Shown here: positions 23,725 to 37,649 of the stretch, one piece after another
Layout: every line of letters begins with the position of its first letter
Numbering within the stretch: position 1 is the stretch's first letter
Assembly (NCBI RefSeq): GCF_047495875.1
Contig: NC_092463.1
Coordinates: 17,907,224 to 17,971,223 of the forward strand
DNA length: 64,000 nt
Direction of reading: 5' to 3'
Origin: Pithys albifrons albifrons
Lineage: Eukaryota; Chordata; Aves; Passeriformes; Thamnophilidae
Translations under genes and position numbers: made by a program
The notes under the pieces: model-generated
What the model was told of the DNA's origin: nothing
Seen by the model: only the letters and a program-made list of their open reading frames with translations
Database searches by the model: none

Positions 23725-24775
23725 GTTTGTGGTGAGTTGACCCTGACCAGTGACTCACTGACTGTTCCCACAATGGGGCAGCAGGAGAGAATCAGAAGAG
23801 CAAGAGCAAGAAAGTTTGTGGGTTGATATAAGGACACATTAACAAGTGAGGGCAAAGCTGCACATGCAAGCAAAGGGGAGTGTGGAATTTATTTACTACT
23901 TCTCATCAGCAGGCAGATATTTAGCTGCTTCCTGAAAAGCAGCACACCTAATAGTTACTTGGCATGATACACACCATAACCACAAACGTCCCCTGCTTCT
24001 TTGCCCTTTCTCCAAGCTTTTATTGCTAAGCATGATGTCAGAGAATGGTTGGCATTTAAAGGGACCTTTAAAGATCATCTAGTCCAACCCCACTACCACA
24101 GGCATGAACACTTGCCACTAGACCAGGCTGATCAGAACCTTGAACATTTCCAGGGATGGGGCATTCACAACTTCTCTGGGGAACCTGGTCCAATGTCTCA
24201 CAACCCTCACTGTAAAAATTCTTCCTTACAGCCCATCTAAATCTACCCTCTTTTATTTGAAAACTATTGCCCCTGTCACTACAGGCCTTGGTGAAAACGT
24301 CTTTCTTATAAGCCCCCTTTATATATTGCAGGGCTGCAAAATGCCCTCTGGAGCCTTCTCTTCTCTGGCCTGAACGGCCCCAGCTCTGTTAGCCTGTCTT
24401 TTATTACAATAATAAATGATAGTATAAGTCACTTTACAGCATGAGCAACAAATTTTGTTTGGTCAGTTGGAGCAAGCTCTCCCATCTGTGTCCCTTTGCA
24501 CCTTACCCACCTCCAGCCTACTCCCTTGGGGAACAGAGGGGGGGAAAAGGAAGACCTGGAGAAGGTGCAAGCACTGCTCAGCAAGAGTCAAAACAGTAGT
24601 CAGTAGTTTTGTTGTGCACCAAAAAATATTCATTAAAGAATTCTACCTATACTAATGCTGTCTCAAATTTTTTTTCCTTGATTTTAGGCAACAGTGGTAT
24701 GTTCTCAATACTGTTCTAGTCACAGAATTGTTCATGCTACTGTGAAGAAAATAAATCCATTCCAGCCAGGCCTGT
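23725..24775 (+). mobile_element. ERV LTR, family B, split by a nested CR1
   Basis: The left part (23725-24039) starts GTGGTGAGTTGACCCTGACC and holds GTGGGTTGATATAAGG and TTTACTACTTCTCATCAGCA. The right part (about 24420-24775) resumes at TTTGGTCAGTTGGAGCAAGC and ends CTACTGTGAAGAAAATAAAT then CCATTCCAGCCAGGCCTGTACA. This order matches the widespread avian LTRs that start TGTGGT...ACCC and end in ...CAGCCA. An antisense CR1 separates the halves. Confidence 0.75.
24040..24400 (-). mobile_element. CR1 inserted inside an LTR
   Basis: Begins AGAGAATGGTTGGCATTTAA, passes TCATCTAGTCCAACCCCACT and continues to about 'ggcctgaacggccccagctc'. It is the reverse complement of a CR1 3' region. The flanks on both sides belong to one LTR, so this insertion is younger than that LTR. 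Confidence 0.87.
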
Positions 24776-26134
24776 ACATTCCTGTAAATTCAAATTATTC
24801 AGTCATTCTAACACTTGTCTAGTAGAAACATGAGTATCCAAATCCTGCAGGACTTGGGCATACTGTTCCTATGAAGCAGTAAGCCATTATACATCTCTGT
24901 CACATCCAGTGAAAGCCTGGATCTTTCAATATAAAGAAATCCGGCAGCAAATCATCCTAACAAAAATTTTAAATAGAATTTCTAGTAGATATGACCCAAG
25001 TCTATCTGGTTTCCCAATCCTACAGAAAATTCATTAAAAAATCTGAACTTTTTTGCATATCCCTTTTCCTGAAGAGAAAGGGACTTGTAAAAAATTTGAC
25101 ATTAAGACAGGTATGAATTGTTTCAGGTTTGAAAGCAAAACCTGGCATGTGAGTGTTACTCAGTATGCCACACACATGTTTATTCCTTCTAAATAGTTCA
25201 ACATGCATGTTTATAATTGGAAAAAATTACCACATTAAATAAATATTTATATATTTTAAATTATTAATTTGAATTAAGTTCATATTTAAGTTAAAAATTT
25301 GTGCTTTTTCTCTTTACAATTATGTTAGCAAATTTAGATAAGTCACTGGTTCCAATCTCCTAATTATCACTCCTGCCTTTCACGCAGACCTTATTTCATT
25401 GGTCCTTGAAGTGAAGAGCAAATAGTTTTAACGAAGGTCATTCTTACTTCACATGAATCCTTTTTATTTTGCATTGCCATAAAGCAGGGATATGCGTGTG
25501 GTCAGTTGCCATAATACCTTCCTGGTAATGCAACTTATTAAAATGTGTTAATGTCACAGTAAGTGCTTAGCTGGTTGTATCCTCAGGACTTTCCTTTAAA
25601 GATACTTTCTTTCAGATGGGATAAAACTGCGGCATATCATTAAAAACATTAGAATGTGGCAGCCATAGACATCAAAGATTGATTTTCTTTTATTATGAAT
25701 AACATCTGTGGTAATAGCAGTGCACCTGTCAACATGTCTCAAATGTGAATGAGTTCTTTTGGCAATAGCTTATATGTATTCAGTTTGGTGATGTCTTTAC
25801 AGGGACTACCTACACAGATGCTGATTATTTTTTAATGGCATTGGATGATAGAAACTGAGGAAAAGACTGACCCAACCAAACTTATTTCAAATAACCTATT
25901 AAACAGCCATTACATGACAACAATTCTTGTTCATTTTTATCCAAAGCTGAACCTCTACCCTGAAGGGAAAACTGTTCTTTAAGCTCTTTCAGAGCATACA
26001 TATTATTTAAAGTAGATTTTTCTCTAGAGTTAAGAATAAAATTTTTTTTGCAAAATAAACTGCGTCTTCTATTTGAAGTGTAATTTGTGATATATGCTGA
26101 CAGAATGAAAACCTGTTGTTTTACTTTAATCAAT

Positions 26135-27765
26135 AGAATAGAATTAGAATAGCATATTTCAGTTGCAAAGGGACCTACATTGTTCACCTAGTACAAATGC
26201 CTGACCAGTTCAGGGCTGACCAAAAGTTAAAGCATGCTGTTAAGAACTCTGGCCAAATGTTTCTTAAACACTGTCAGGCTTGAGGCTTCGATCACCTCTC
26301 TAGAAAGCCTGGTGCAGGGTTTGACCACCCTCTTTGTAAAGAATTGCTTCCTAATGCCCAGTCCAAACCTCCCCTGAGGTCTTGTCACTGGATCACAGGG
26401 AGAAGAGTTCAACATCTCCCTCTCCACTTCCACTCCTCAGGAAGCTGTAGAGAGCAATGAGGTCATCCCTCTGTCTCCTTTTCTCCAAAGTAGACAAGCC
26501 CAAAGTCTTTGTCTGATCCTTATAGGACGTTTCTTTTTTTGTCCTTCTCTGGACACATTCAAGGATCTTCACACCCTTCTAAACTGTGGGGCCTAGAACT
26601 GCACACAGTACTCAAGGTGAGGCCACACCAAAGCTGAATATGGTAGGATAACCACGTGTTCTGACAGGCTGGGTATACTGTGTTTGGTGCATCCCAGGAC
26701 ATGGTTCACAGTCCTGGCTGCCCAGGCCCATGGCTGACTCACACTGAGCAGCTGCAGCCCCAGAACCCTTTCTGCAGGGCAGCTTTACAGCCACACCTTT
26801 CCCCATGCGTACTTGTGCCCAGCATTACTGTGTCCTAGTGCAGAATCTGGCATTTTGGCTTGTTAAATTTCATCCCGTTAGTCTTTGTCTAAAACTCTAA
26901 TCTCAATTCCCCTGTAATGTATCCTATTCCTTAGGAAAGTCAATGGCAGTTTCCAGTTTGGTGTCATCAGCAAACTTGCTAATGGTGCATTCAAGTCCTG
27001 CATCCAGATCACTGATAGATATATATTGAACAGAACTGAACCCTGAGGCACAGCACTGGTGACCAATCACCAGCCAGATGTAGCCCCACTCACTACAACC
27101 CTCTGAGCTCTGCTCTTTAGCCTCTTCCTCACTCAGTACACCATGACACTGCTCATCCCACAGCTGAACAACTTGTTCAGAAGGAGGCTGTGAGGGGCAG
27201 TATCAAAAGCCTTACTAAAATCCAGGAAAACTACATCTACTGACTCCCCTTCATCCACTAGGTGGGTGACCTTAGCATAGAGGGATATCAAATTGGATAA
27301 ACAGGACTTTTCCTTTGTGAACCCACACTGACTATGTCTGATGCTTACATTATTCTTTAAATACCTAGTATTTACTATATCACCTAGGATGATCATTTCT
27401 ATAATTTTTCCAGGAACTGAAGTTAGACCAACAGGTCTGTAGTTCCCTGGGTCTTTCCTCATATTGTTTTGTAGATGGCAATAACACTGGCTGGCATTCA
27501 GTCATCAGAGACCTCCCCAGACTCCCAAGACCCTTGGTAGTTGATAGAGAGGGATCCTGCCGTAACATCTGCTAGATCTTCAGAACCCTGGGATGAATGT
27601 CATCAGGCACAGACTTGTGAACATTCAGTTGATACAACTCATCCCTTACAATTTCAGTATCCACAAATGGAAAGTCACCATTCCCACACTTATAGTTGTC
27701 CAACTCAAGGGCCCAAGCAGCCCAAGGTCTATCAGTATTATTAAAGACTGAGGCAAAAAACTGCA
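26135..27765 (-). mobile_element. Long degraded CR1-family LINE with reverse-transcriptase remnants
   Basis: About 1.6 kb read on the minus strand. Recognisable pieces include LDNYKCGNGDFPFVDTEIVR near the 5' side, the reverse-transcriptase start RKDPGNYRPVGLTSVPGKII, then VVFLDFSKAFDTAPHSLLLN (fingers/palm motif A), a motif resembling TSAVPQGSVL, and the ORF2 C-terminus (GRFGLGIRKQFFTKRVVKP). The 3' end is near 26135. Multiple stops and frameshifts; inactive. It is more diverged than the other CR1 copies. Confidence 0.88.
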
Positions 27766-30700
27766 CTGAATATAGTAGAATAATATAGTATGCATAATAT
27801 AAATAGCAATAACTCTTTTGCAGTACTAAAGAAGTGTTTGCAAAGTCTAGAGTACCTTTATAGTAGGGAAAAAACATTACCAAAATAAAAATGAGCCAGT
27901 CTGTGGCATAATAATAGAACAGTCTTATGTCAAATTGTTACCCAGTTTTCTTTGGATTTAGGTTTTGTTCTCTTTTCTTACAGTCTCTGCTGCATTTTCA
28001 GAAAATGAATCAGCATCAGAAATGTGACACAATTGAAAAGGGGATATTATACTATTGTTGCATTCTAACAAACTAAGAGCTAGGTCAAAAAATACCTGAT
28101 GACAGCACTTGTTTTTAACATGACAAACAGAGTTATTATTTGATTTAATAAATTTGAGTGAGTGGCAACATATACTCTTTATAATGTATCTGCACAGTGT
28201 CCATTCATTTTTAGTATTTTGTTTAAATTAAGGATAAGATACTATTAATAGCATTTAAATGATTCATGTGCTCTTAGCAATCCTTATATTCCTGAATTGG
28301 ACAAAGTTTATAAAAGTGTTCATATTTCAGCATAAAAAGAATTTCTGTGGGATTTTTAGTAGACTTCTTATAAGGCTTGTTGGATAATGGGTATCCACTC
28401 ACTTATACTTTTGGAGCTTACAGGCTGATTTTCAGGAGCTTACAGGCTGAACTATAGGAGGAGTTGAGATCAAAGAAATGATTGGATTTCTGCAAGTTTC
28501 ATAAAAATAGGTGAACAAAGAAGAAGAGAGATGCTGTAAGTGCCCCCAACAGAGGAAAGGGTTGTTATATGAGTTAATGTATCTTAACAGGCATCACAGA
28601 GTCTGCATGGAAGCAACACCTTATGAAGACCCAGCTGTGGAGAAGACAAAGATTTCATTACAGACCCTAAGGTCAGTCAATGATAACATGCAAATCTATA
28701 ACAAATCAGACATTGTTAGTTCAACTATTTACAGAATTATTTAATATGATTTATAACTTTGTATTCTTTTCTTGTAATATTTCCCTCATAAGTTTGAAAA
28801 GCATAATGCCATAAATCCTGAAAATTTAAGATGGTTTCTGAATTTTTAAAATGTATCCACTGATTTTGTCCACCAAATCTCTTGTACATTGTGCAAATTT
28901 TCTTAAAATAAATTTATTGTCAAGAGAAGATTCCCTTTTAGCCATGGAATCCTAGAAAAAATAAGATTACAGATACATTGAACATGTGCAGCATTTTGTG
29001 TTTTGGTACACTGACGATACTTCAGCAGAGGAGTCTTTGTTACACAATGATGTACCATGACAGGAGGCAATGTGTGCACATTGTGTCAGGGAAAATTCTG
29101 CCTGAATATGGGAAAAAGTCTTCATTGTTGAGGAGAATTGCCCCACTCTCATATGTAACCAGAAATCATGTATTCAAATGTCTTCACTGTGTGTATTGTA
29201 GTAGTTGCAGGAGAGGTAGTTGATTCACATTTAATTCTCTTTTCCTTTGCGAAAAGGCTCTTTCATGGCAATTTCTCACCCTATTGGTCTTTGGTTTCCA
29301 GCCTCTTAAAGTCCCATGATTTTTTAATTTTTCGTTTCATCCCACCCCCATCTACGAATCCACAGCTATTTTTTCCTATATTCATTTCTTGGTCTATGTT
29401 TGTTATTAACTAGGAATGGGAAAAAAGGTTGTTAGAGAGTAAAGTGTCCATAGCTGTTCTTTATTTGGATCATCTGATGATGCCCACTGTGATAGGCAGG
29501 TAATGGGAGAGAAAGCTACTTATTTTTTGATTATCCTGTTGTTATTTCTGTGTTGCTGTTGAAAACCGGTTTTTTTTCCATAGTTCCTCATAGTTCCATT
29601 TTAACTAGGAACTGTCCCTGTTCAGGTTCTGCATCCTAGAACTGAACACCTGTAATTGTATTCTCTGCATAGACCCTTCTAATCAATTCTTTTTACTTAT
29701 TTATTTTCAGAGCCTTTCCAACACTGTTGAAGGTTTAAGTTTTCAATTCTATCATCACATAATATGGCATGGGAATATCCTGATGTGACCTCATTATTAT
29801 TTATATTTGGACTCAGACTGATATTAACAAGACAAAATGAACCTTTTGTCAAAATCTGTTATACCACTAATGCTCTGTGTCCTCTGTCCAGACTACTTGG
29901 CAAGACATAATCTTTGTATCTTGGTATGGGGAATGCCATGTATTTGCTATCTGAGTGTCCCAGGGGTATTCCATATAATCTCAGTCTTCACATGTGCTTA
30001 ACAAAATCTAAATGCTGACATAGTCATTCAACAATTTGGTTCATGGTTTTTTTTTCTCTTTCAGGATGTATTCCTCCTAGATAATAATCGGGTACCAGTA
30101 GCCTGGGAACTTTAAATCCCATTGCTAATATTCAGACTGTTGGTTAGCTGAGAAGCAGAGATTCCTCTCGATTTTTCCTTCTCGAATTCCAACTTTCTGC
30201 TAACAATTTAGAATTTACCAAGACTTCCTGGATAGTTAGGCCCGTGGTTTATGTCCATTGTTGATTTTCTTATACCAGTTGAAGTGGGTTTTTTATAGAG
30301 TTTTATTAAATGTTTGAAACTTATACTAATGGCAAAATAATATGATTGAGAAATACAAAACAATTTCAAGAAATTTAAAGTTTTACTGTATAATATTGCA
30401 ATCAATTACTTGATTGTCTGTCTGTTGAAAGCCTGTTGTCAGAATTATGTAAGTAGAAGGCATTAGAGTACGTGTGCACTGTTCAGACTGTGGAGTACAG
30501 TCCTGGGTTGTTCAGACACACACACAGGTTGTATTTCTTACACTCGAAAGTGCATAGAGGGACAAATTTGGGTCTTTCTCTCAAGACAACTCATCACTTC
30601 ATATTGTCAAATGGCCTGCAGAAACAGGTAAAGAAATTGTTTTTAGTTCTTCATGATTTGAAGTCTTTTTCTTCAAGCTATTTATGAGTCTTTGCTAAAA

Positions 30701-32472
30701 GGAAGCCAAATTCCATACTTAGAATGCAGTTTTATTTCTGAGAAAGAGATCAATGATCTCTGTAGTTTAACTAGTAAAGCAAAAATAATGATTTTGTTAG
30801 TAACTACCTTGTATTAAGGATTTTTATTTTTTATTTTTAGTATATTCTTAGTAAGACACACAAGTGTGTTTTATGTGTATGTGTCTTTGTCCCCTGATTA
30901 TAAACTCCTAGTACTGTTAATCTCTTTTGGAATCAAATAATTTTAGGAAATGAGCAAATTAACAGCCCTTGTTTTCTTGATAGATAGTTTTGATTTGTCT
31001 TGTCTACTGCAACTGACTGTGTGTCTTACTTAATCTAATAAATACTAGTCTGTTTGTCTTATACATCTAAATCACAAACTTGGCAGAAAATCTCTTCTTC
31101 CTTCTACTGGTTTTTATCTGCTGGGTCTTTCTCCAATGGGTAACATTAATATGGTGTATGCACTACAATACCAAATGCAATGTTAATTCTTTATCTAAGG
31201 TAGTGAATATAAATACATAGTGGCATTGTCTTCTGCTTATGCATAAATATGCATAATACACTCTGACTAGAATTTTTGAGCAATTTAAGGACCTAATAGA
31301 TTTTTCCCTGTATTAATTCTGTAGTGAGAATCAATAATTCTGGAAAACTAGTAACATTTTAGTGTAATTTTAAAGGGCATAGCATGTTTTATTTGAAAGA
31401 ATGAAAGAAAAAAATTGAAAGAAAGAGAACATCAACTCTTTTTTCTGCTTGGCTTCTTATGTTGGAAGGTTATTGGATTCTTCAGACTAACTTTTTCATG
31501 CTGATAAACTGCTTCATAAACACTTTAACTGAAGTCTTTTCTGGAGTCATCTGGTAAGGAGGTCAGTAAGGAGTCAGTGATGCATTTAATTAACAAAGAC
31601 TGTGATTAATTTTTTTTCTGGCCCTTACCTTAGTGTTGTTCCTTTTTTCTGAACATTTATTTTAGTAAATGTGTGTTATGCTTGTTTTTACATATGACTA
31701 TAGGACAGATATCATGTTTTACAGACTTATTTCTCATTTTCTTGTTCTTTTAAAATCCTAATTGTTTGGAACTGAAGGATTTCCACAGTCAGCCCTTTCT
31801 GGTAGTGAATTCCCTGTTTCATTTGGTCATGTCCTTCATTTAGGAGAAAGTAAACAGTAGACATACCTCGCATATATACCCACAGATAACTCAGGAGGGT
31901 ATGAATTTTAGCAGCTGTAGCTTCTGAAGTCAACTAACTAATATTATCAGTGCCCAAAGATCATTGCCTTGTGCCGTGTCAGTAGTTAGAATTTAATAGG
32001 TTTGGAAAATACAGATCTTACGTGTTAACTGTTCTCCATAGTAATGGCTTGTAATAGTTTGGACATTTTAATTTTATCTTGGTTTATACTTTCACTTTTT
32101 GGGGTGTAATACCAACACCAAAGTTGGAAATACCTTCTTCCTATTCTTTTGTTAACTTAGTTCTTGATAGCAACAAATGCTAATTTAAGTTCAGAGCTCA
32201 ATTAATAAAGTCAAGGAATGTGGTAACAATACCATAAAACTTTATCAAAAGTTCTTTATGAACCTTGATTAGGATTTTTTCCCTGGTGTGAATTGAAATG
32301 ATGTTATCTTGCTGAACTGAATGCATAATGAAGTCTACAGAGGCACACATATACATTTATTCAGTGTGTATGTTATTCCATTTTAAAATCTTCATGAACT
32401 TCCAATGTAATAAGATGCCAGGTACACCCTCCTAGTCTCATGTGAACTCTTTCAGCCTTGTAACTTGGTAGC
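27766..32472. other. Gene-poor AT-rich stretch
   Basis: About 4.7 kb with no gene or intact repeat recognised. A 22-bp unit beginning GGAGCTTACAGGCTGATTTT is duplicated in tandem at 28413-28456. Short open frames look accidental. Confidence 0.4.
28413..28456. repeat. Tandem duplication, 22 bp x 2
   Basis: GGAGCTTACAGGCTGATTTT at 28413 recurs as GGAGCTTACAGGCTGAACTA at 28435. Only two units, so probably a local replication slip. Confidence 0.8.
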
Positions 32473-33004
32473 TGTCAGCATTTAATCCCAGCTGGAAACC
32501 AAGTACCCCACAGCTGCTCCCTCACTTCATCCCCAGTGGAGAGGTGAATTAGGGTTGAGATAAGAACAGTTTGCTAATTGAAAGAAAATAAAATAATTAT
32601 GATAATAATGAGGAGAGAGAGAGACATAACACCAGAGAGGGATGATTGATGCACAGTACCATTGCTCACCCCTTACTGAGCAATGCCAAACCCATTCCCC
32701 AGTAGCATTTGGCCCCTCCCAGCCAATCTCCCTTCCCACCCCACACACCCTGTTTACATAGAGGGCAGGCCATCCTGTGGTATGGAAAATCCCTCTGGCC
32801 TGTCTGCCGTACTCCCTCATGGACTCCTGTGCATCTGCTCACTGTTAGAGCATTGGGAAACTGAAAAGTCCTTGACTTAGGGTAAGCCTTGAACAGCAAC
32901 AACTAAAACGTCACTGTGTTACCTACTTTACACTCATACTAAATCCAAAATGCAGCTCTGTACCAGCTACTGGGAAAAAAATGATCACTGCCAAAACCAG
33001 AACA
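32473..33004 (+). mobile_element. Solo ERV LTR, family C
   Basis: Starts TGTCAGCATTTAATCCCAGC and contains GGGTTGAGATAAGAACAGTT, TGCACAGTACCATTGCTCAC and CCCAGTAGCATTTGGCCCCT, the hallmark order of a common avian LTR. It ends TGATCACTGCCAAAACCAGA then ACA. No internal retroviral region follows. A CR1 3' end abuts its right edge directly. Confidence 0.82.
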
Positions 33005-33545
33005 ATACAGAATCACAGAGAATCACAGAATATGCCAAGTTGGAAGGGACTCACAAGGATCATCGAGTGCGACTCCTGGCCCTGCACAGGACAGCCCCCA
33101 GAGTCACACCATGTACCTGAGAGTATCATCCAAATGCATCCAAATGGTCAGGCTTTAGTGCTGTGACCACTTCACTGGGGAGCCTGTTCCAGTGCCCAAA
33201 CACCCTGTGGGTGAATCACTTTTTTCTAATATCCACCCTAAACCTACTCTGACACAACTTCAGGCCATTCCCTTAGGGCCTGTCAGTGGTCACCACAGAG
33301 AACAGATCAGTGCCCGTCCCCCTCTCTTCCCCTTACAAGGAAGTTGTAACTGCAATGAGGTCTCACCTCAGTCTCCTCTTCTCCAGCTGAACAGACCAAG
33401 TATCCTCAGTCACTTCTCATAAGTCTTCCCCTCAAGGCCCTTCACCATCACTGTTGCCTTCCTTGGGACATTCTCTAATAGTTTAATATTATTCTTATAT
33501 TGTTGTGACCAAAACGGCACACAATATTCAAGGTGAGGCCATATG
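33005..33545 (-). mobile_element. CR1 LINE 3' fragment
   Basis: Begins ACAGAATCACAGAGAATCAC then GGAAGGGACTCACAAGGATC. ORF2 C-terminal pieces follow on the minus strand. It ends near CAAGGTGAGGCCATATGAGG. The subfamily (CCAGAGTCACACCATGTACC, TGAGAGTATCATCC) is the same as the copy at 63378-63870. Confidence 0.9.
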
Positions 33546-36500
33546 AGGCCTTTTAGATGTTAAAGGAACTGTTATCTACTATTGCAGCTTTAATGGGAAA
33601 TTGTGAAGAATTCTTAATTGTTTTTAAGTTCATTCAGATTAAATTGTTTTAGCCTTCTAAAAATCCAGTTAAATCCATCCTAGTGGCAGATGTCCAGCCA
33701 CAACCATCTGTGATTTACCTTTGTTGACCAGAGTGATACAGGATCTTTGATTTGTTTGTCTTGTTTGCTGATGCTGGTGCTGCCTAAACCATGCTCATAT
33801 ATGAATGGTGTCATATATTAGAGAAAATCTTGGGCGAAACTTTTTTCTCCTCCCTTCCTCCTTACCCCTTTTAATGTTACTTAGTCTCAGGAAGAAATGC
33901 ATAAAGTGGAACAAAATTGTTTGAATGAATAGGAAAACTAAGGTGAAGCTCCATGCCAAAGAGTAAAGCTTTCTTTGTGTCAAGAGAGTGACACAAGAAT
34001 TACATGTCATGTAACTGCATTTTAGAAAACACACATCTTGTGCATTGCCTGTGGGTGGTGCCACTTGGCATAGTTCACAGAGGGGTACAGAATACTTTTG
34101 TCAGTGCTTGAATATTGTATTGATTGAAGTGGTCAGTCTTTACTGCACAACTCAGTTAAAGGCCTTTTGAAGGGGCTCTGTATGTGCTGACATGTAGAAG
34201 AAAAACTTTAGACCAGGTAGCTGGAGCAAATTACTACATGCTGCCTACTCTGGAATGGGAGACACCTTGGCTTTTCATTCTATATGGTGATTTTTGATCA
34301 ATACTACATCTATTTTTTGTTTTGCTATATGCAGTTCTGCTTTTCTAGGGAAGTAAGTCTTGTGTGTTCACTTTTTCTGTCTACTCTGCCTTAATTATTG
34401 TTAACACATTGGCCAATTTCAACCAAAGTAGAGACAAATGGAAATCTAAACCCTCTTAATCCTCTCTAACTTAAAATTGTAGCAACATGTGTTGTTTTCC
34501 ATCTGAGGCAGAAAATAAGCCATTAATTCATTCTGAGAAATAGAAGCAAGTTATCTGTTAAGCTTGCATTTACTGATTTCTTACATATATGTAGTTTTTA
34601 AACATGCCTAAAGCATCAGTCAATTTTGGCATATACTGTCCCTTACTCAGCCAAACAACAAGGAAAAAGATAAGGATGAGAAGCGCGAAGAAGTATTTTA
34701 AAGTGAGAAGTCACTGAGGAATCAGGTCATTGTGGTAGATAGATGAAGCAGATCTATGGAATGCTGGATTCATTACTTCTCTACTCATTAAACATCTTGT
34801 TTCTGCTCCTCTAAGTAACTTTTTTTCTAGAAGACAAAATTGAATTGATCCTAACAGCATCTGTTATTTGGCAAGGCTAATTCCTTAGGACCATATTAAC
34901 TCCCTTCTACCCTGCTATAACCCTGACTGTCTTTTGGAAGAGAATTTATTAAAATATTCCCTGACTCTGAAAGAGTGCCAGAGAACAAAAATTAATAGAG
35001 TTAGAAGAGACTGAAGGATGACAGGTGATTGAATTTCTTTTGTATTCTATATTAGTTTATAGCCAAACTTTTTCAATTTTTAGTGTTAATATGACCTCTT
35101 AAAAGTAGACACCTGTGATGTCTGTATAGTAATTATTAACAGTCTTTCAGAGAAAGCTTGCTGAAGTTAATCTGTTTGCTACTCTATGTAGCTTTCAAGA
35201 AACATACAGTACCAAAGTCTTCTGTTTCCTAATGGATGAAGTAATGGGTCTATCCAAGGCATTCTGTGTTTAAGTCCTGCATTTGCTCCTGTGTCTTAAC
35301 TACATCAAATTTGCACTTCTCTCTGCCTGCAAGACCCCAGCATGTTTATGAAACCAGGTCCACCTTGGATGCTAACTCATGTTGTCTTCTGCCCTTGCTG
35401 TGTCTATTTTTAGCAGTTTTTCTCTTTCCTGTATTCTTGACTTCATACCTCCGTCCATGTTAATAGATATATTTCCTCATACAGAATATTTTTTCTATCA
35501 TATTTTATAATTGCCTGGAGATAAAAATCAGAAAAGACTGTCAGCAATGAGTGTTAAAACTATATTGGCTGTTTAGGAATTGTTCAAAAAATGGTATGGA
35601 TATTCTCAGGCAAGTTACTCTGAGCAAGGTCTGAAGAAATGTGGAAATGAAGAACAGCATGGAATGAGGTGAAATATTGGAAAAGAATGACACAAATAGG
35701 AAGTAGAATGTGTTCAGAGATAAATGAATGTATGTACTAATGTTATGCATGTTGCTTAGCAACAGGCCATAAATGTGTTGATGAACAAGTAAGTACAAAA
35801 TGTAATTAAAGGCAAGAGGCATGTGCATGGCATGGTATGGATAATAACCAGCAATACAAAAAAGTTGAGAAAAGGGAAGGTAGAGAAAAAAACAGATTTA
35901 AAGAATGTTGGGAGATATACTGAAACTTTTTTTATTCTTTGTAGTCTGATTTCCCCCCTCCCCCAACATTAGCTAGAAAAAAAAATAGGCAGCAACTTCC
36001 TCTGTAATAATGTCTCACTATAATACAGCTTACTCTAAGGAAAATAAATTTTCAAGTGTGAATTGACTATAAAGAAAAATATAAAAACACTCCCACAAAA
36101 TAATATATGTAAATACAAAGGATGTTTATTTGGCAACGTAGAATTAATATAGGTTTTTAATTACTTCAGTTACTTAGAAAATGGGCATTTGAAATAATAC
36201 ATTATTTTTTAGCAAGAACCCAATTTTCCTACCGTTTCTGCCTCTGACTCAGTTCTCCAAAGAGTGTGTTCATGTTTTTCCTTCTAAAGCTTTATTTTCT
36301 CATGCTTAGACAAAATTTCTTACAGTATAGGTTTTCACTTAACTGTCCTCAAATACAGTTTGAAATTCATGCAGAATTTTTTATAAAAATCTATCAAAAA
36401 TATATTAGCTTTTTTTCTTCTCTGTGCCAGTGAATTAGAAAGTTATGGTAAGGGTGTCTAACATACAGAGATCAATAAATGAGTTTAAAATGATTGTCTT

Positions 36501-36554
36501 GTAAGAGGAGTGAGAGGATCTGTGGTTTCCATCCCTGGCAAAGGGATGTCATGT
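33546..36554. other. Gene-poor AT-rich stretch
   Basis: About 3 kb with no recognised gene or repeat. Includes a short C-rich run (TTTCCCCCCTCCCCCAAC near 35950). Confidence 0.4.
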
Positions 36555-37240
36555 ACAAATTGCTGTATGTCGCCCCAACCCAGCTGCAGCACCTTGCACC
36601 TGGCCTTGTTGAACTTCATGAGGTTCGTTCACACAGACCCACCTCTTAAGTTCATCAAGGTCCCTGTGGAGGGCATCTCTCCCCTCCAGCGTGTCAGCTG
36701 CACCGCTCAGCTCAGTGTCATCGGCTGCTTGCTGAGGGTGCACTCAGTCCCACTGCCCATGTCACCAAGAAAGATGTTAAGTAGAACCAGTCCAGTACTG
36801 GCCTCTGAGGAATGCAACTGGTCTACACTTGAACATTGAGCCGTTGACCACAACCCTTTGAGTGCAGCCATCCAGTTAGTTCTTTAATTCCTTATCTATC
36901 GACTGGTCCATCCATGAAATCCGCATCTTTCCAGTTTAGGAAAGGATGTCATGCTTTGCACAAGTCCAGGTAGATGAAGTCAGTCACTCTTCGCTCATCC
37001 ACCAAATCTATAACCCCATTATGGAAGGCCACCAAATTTGTCTGGCACTATTTTGCCCTTAGTGAAGCCATGTTGGCTGCCATCAATCACCTCCTTGTTT
37101 TTCATGGGCCTTAGGATAATTTCCAGGAAGATCTCCTCCATGATCTTGCCTGGCACCAAGGTGAGACTGATGAGCTGGTAGTTCCCTGGTTCTTCCTTGT
37201 TTTTCTTTATAAAAATAGGGATTATAACCATAAATGCTCT
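36555..37240 (-). mobile_element. CR1 internal fragment (reverse-transcriptase region)
   Basis: On the minus strand it shows KEEPGNYQLISLTLVPGKIM followed by SQHGFTKGK, the start of the CR1 reverse transcriptase, and later the DELKRWVCVNEPHEVQQGQ type segment. The 3' terminal repeat is missing. Stops are present. Confidence 0.85.
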
Positions 37241-37649
37241 TACAAATTTGACAGTTCATACAGTCATCATGCCATAGTGGAGATCTGCAAAATACTGTTG
37301 TAATAAATGTCTATTACTACATGAAAGTTATTCTCAAATATATATAATCAGTAAGAATTATTGAAAAACAGGCTATCTCTAACAACAGAGATCAATCTAA
37401 ATCAATTTCTAAAATATTGTTCAGATGTAGCTTTTAGGTTTCTTATGCTATAGTAATTGGAATGATGACTTGAATAAAGTCCTATTGTAACAAAGAACTG
37501 AAATCTAAAATTAGGAGGAGACATTTGGAAATTTGCACCAAAAATATGAGATCATTTGTTCCACATAAAAGGATATAAGTTGTTAATATAAATAAATATA
37601 TCTACTATATGTGTATGTTCTGTTAGTTCTATTGATTGCTGCTCGAGCA

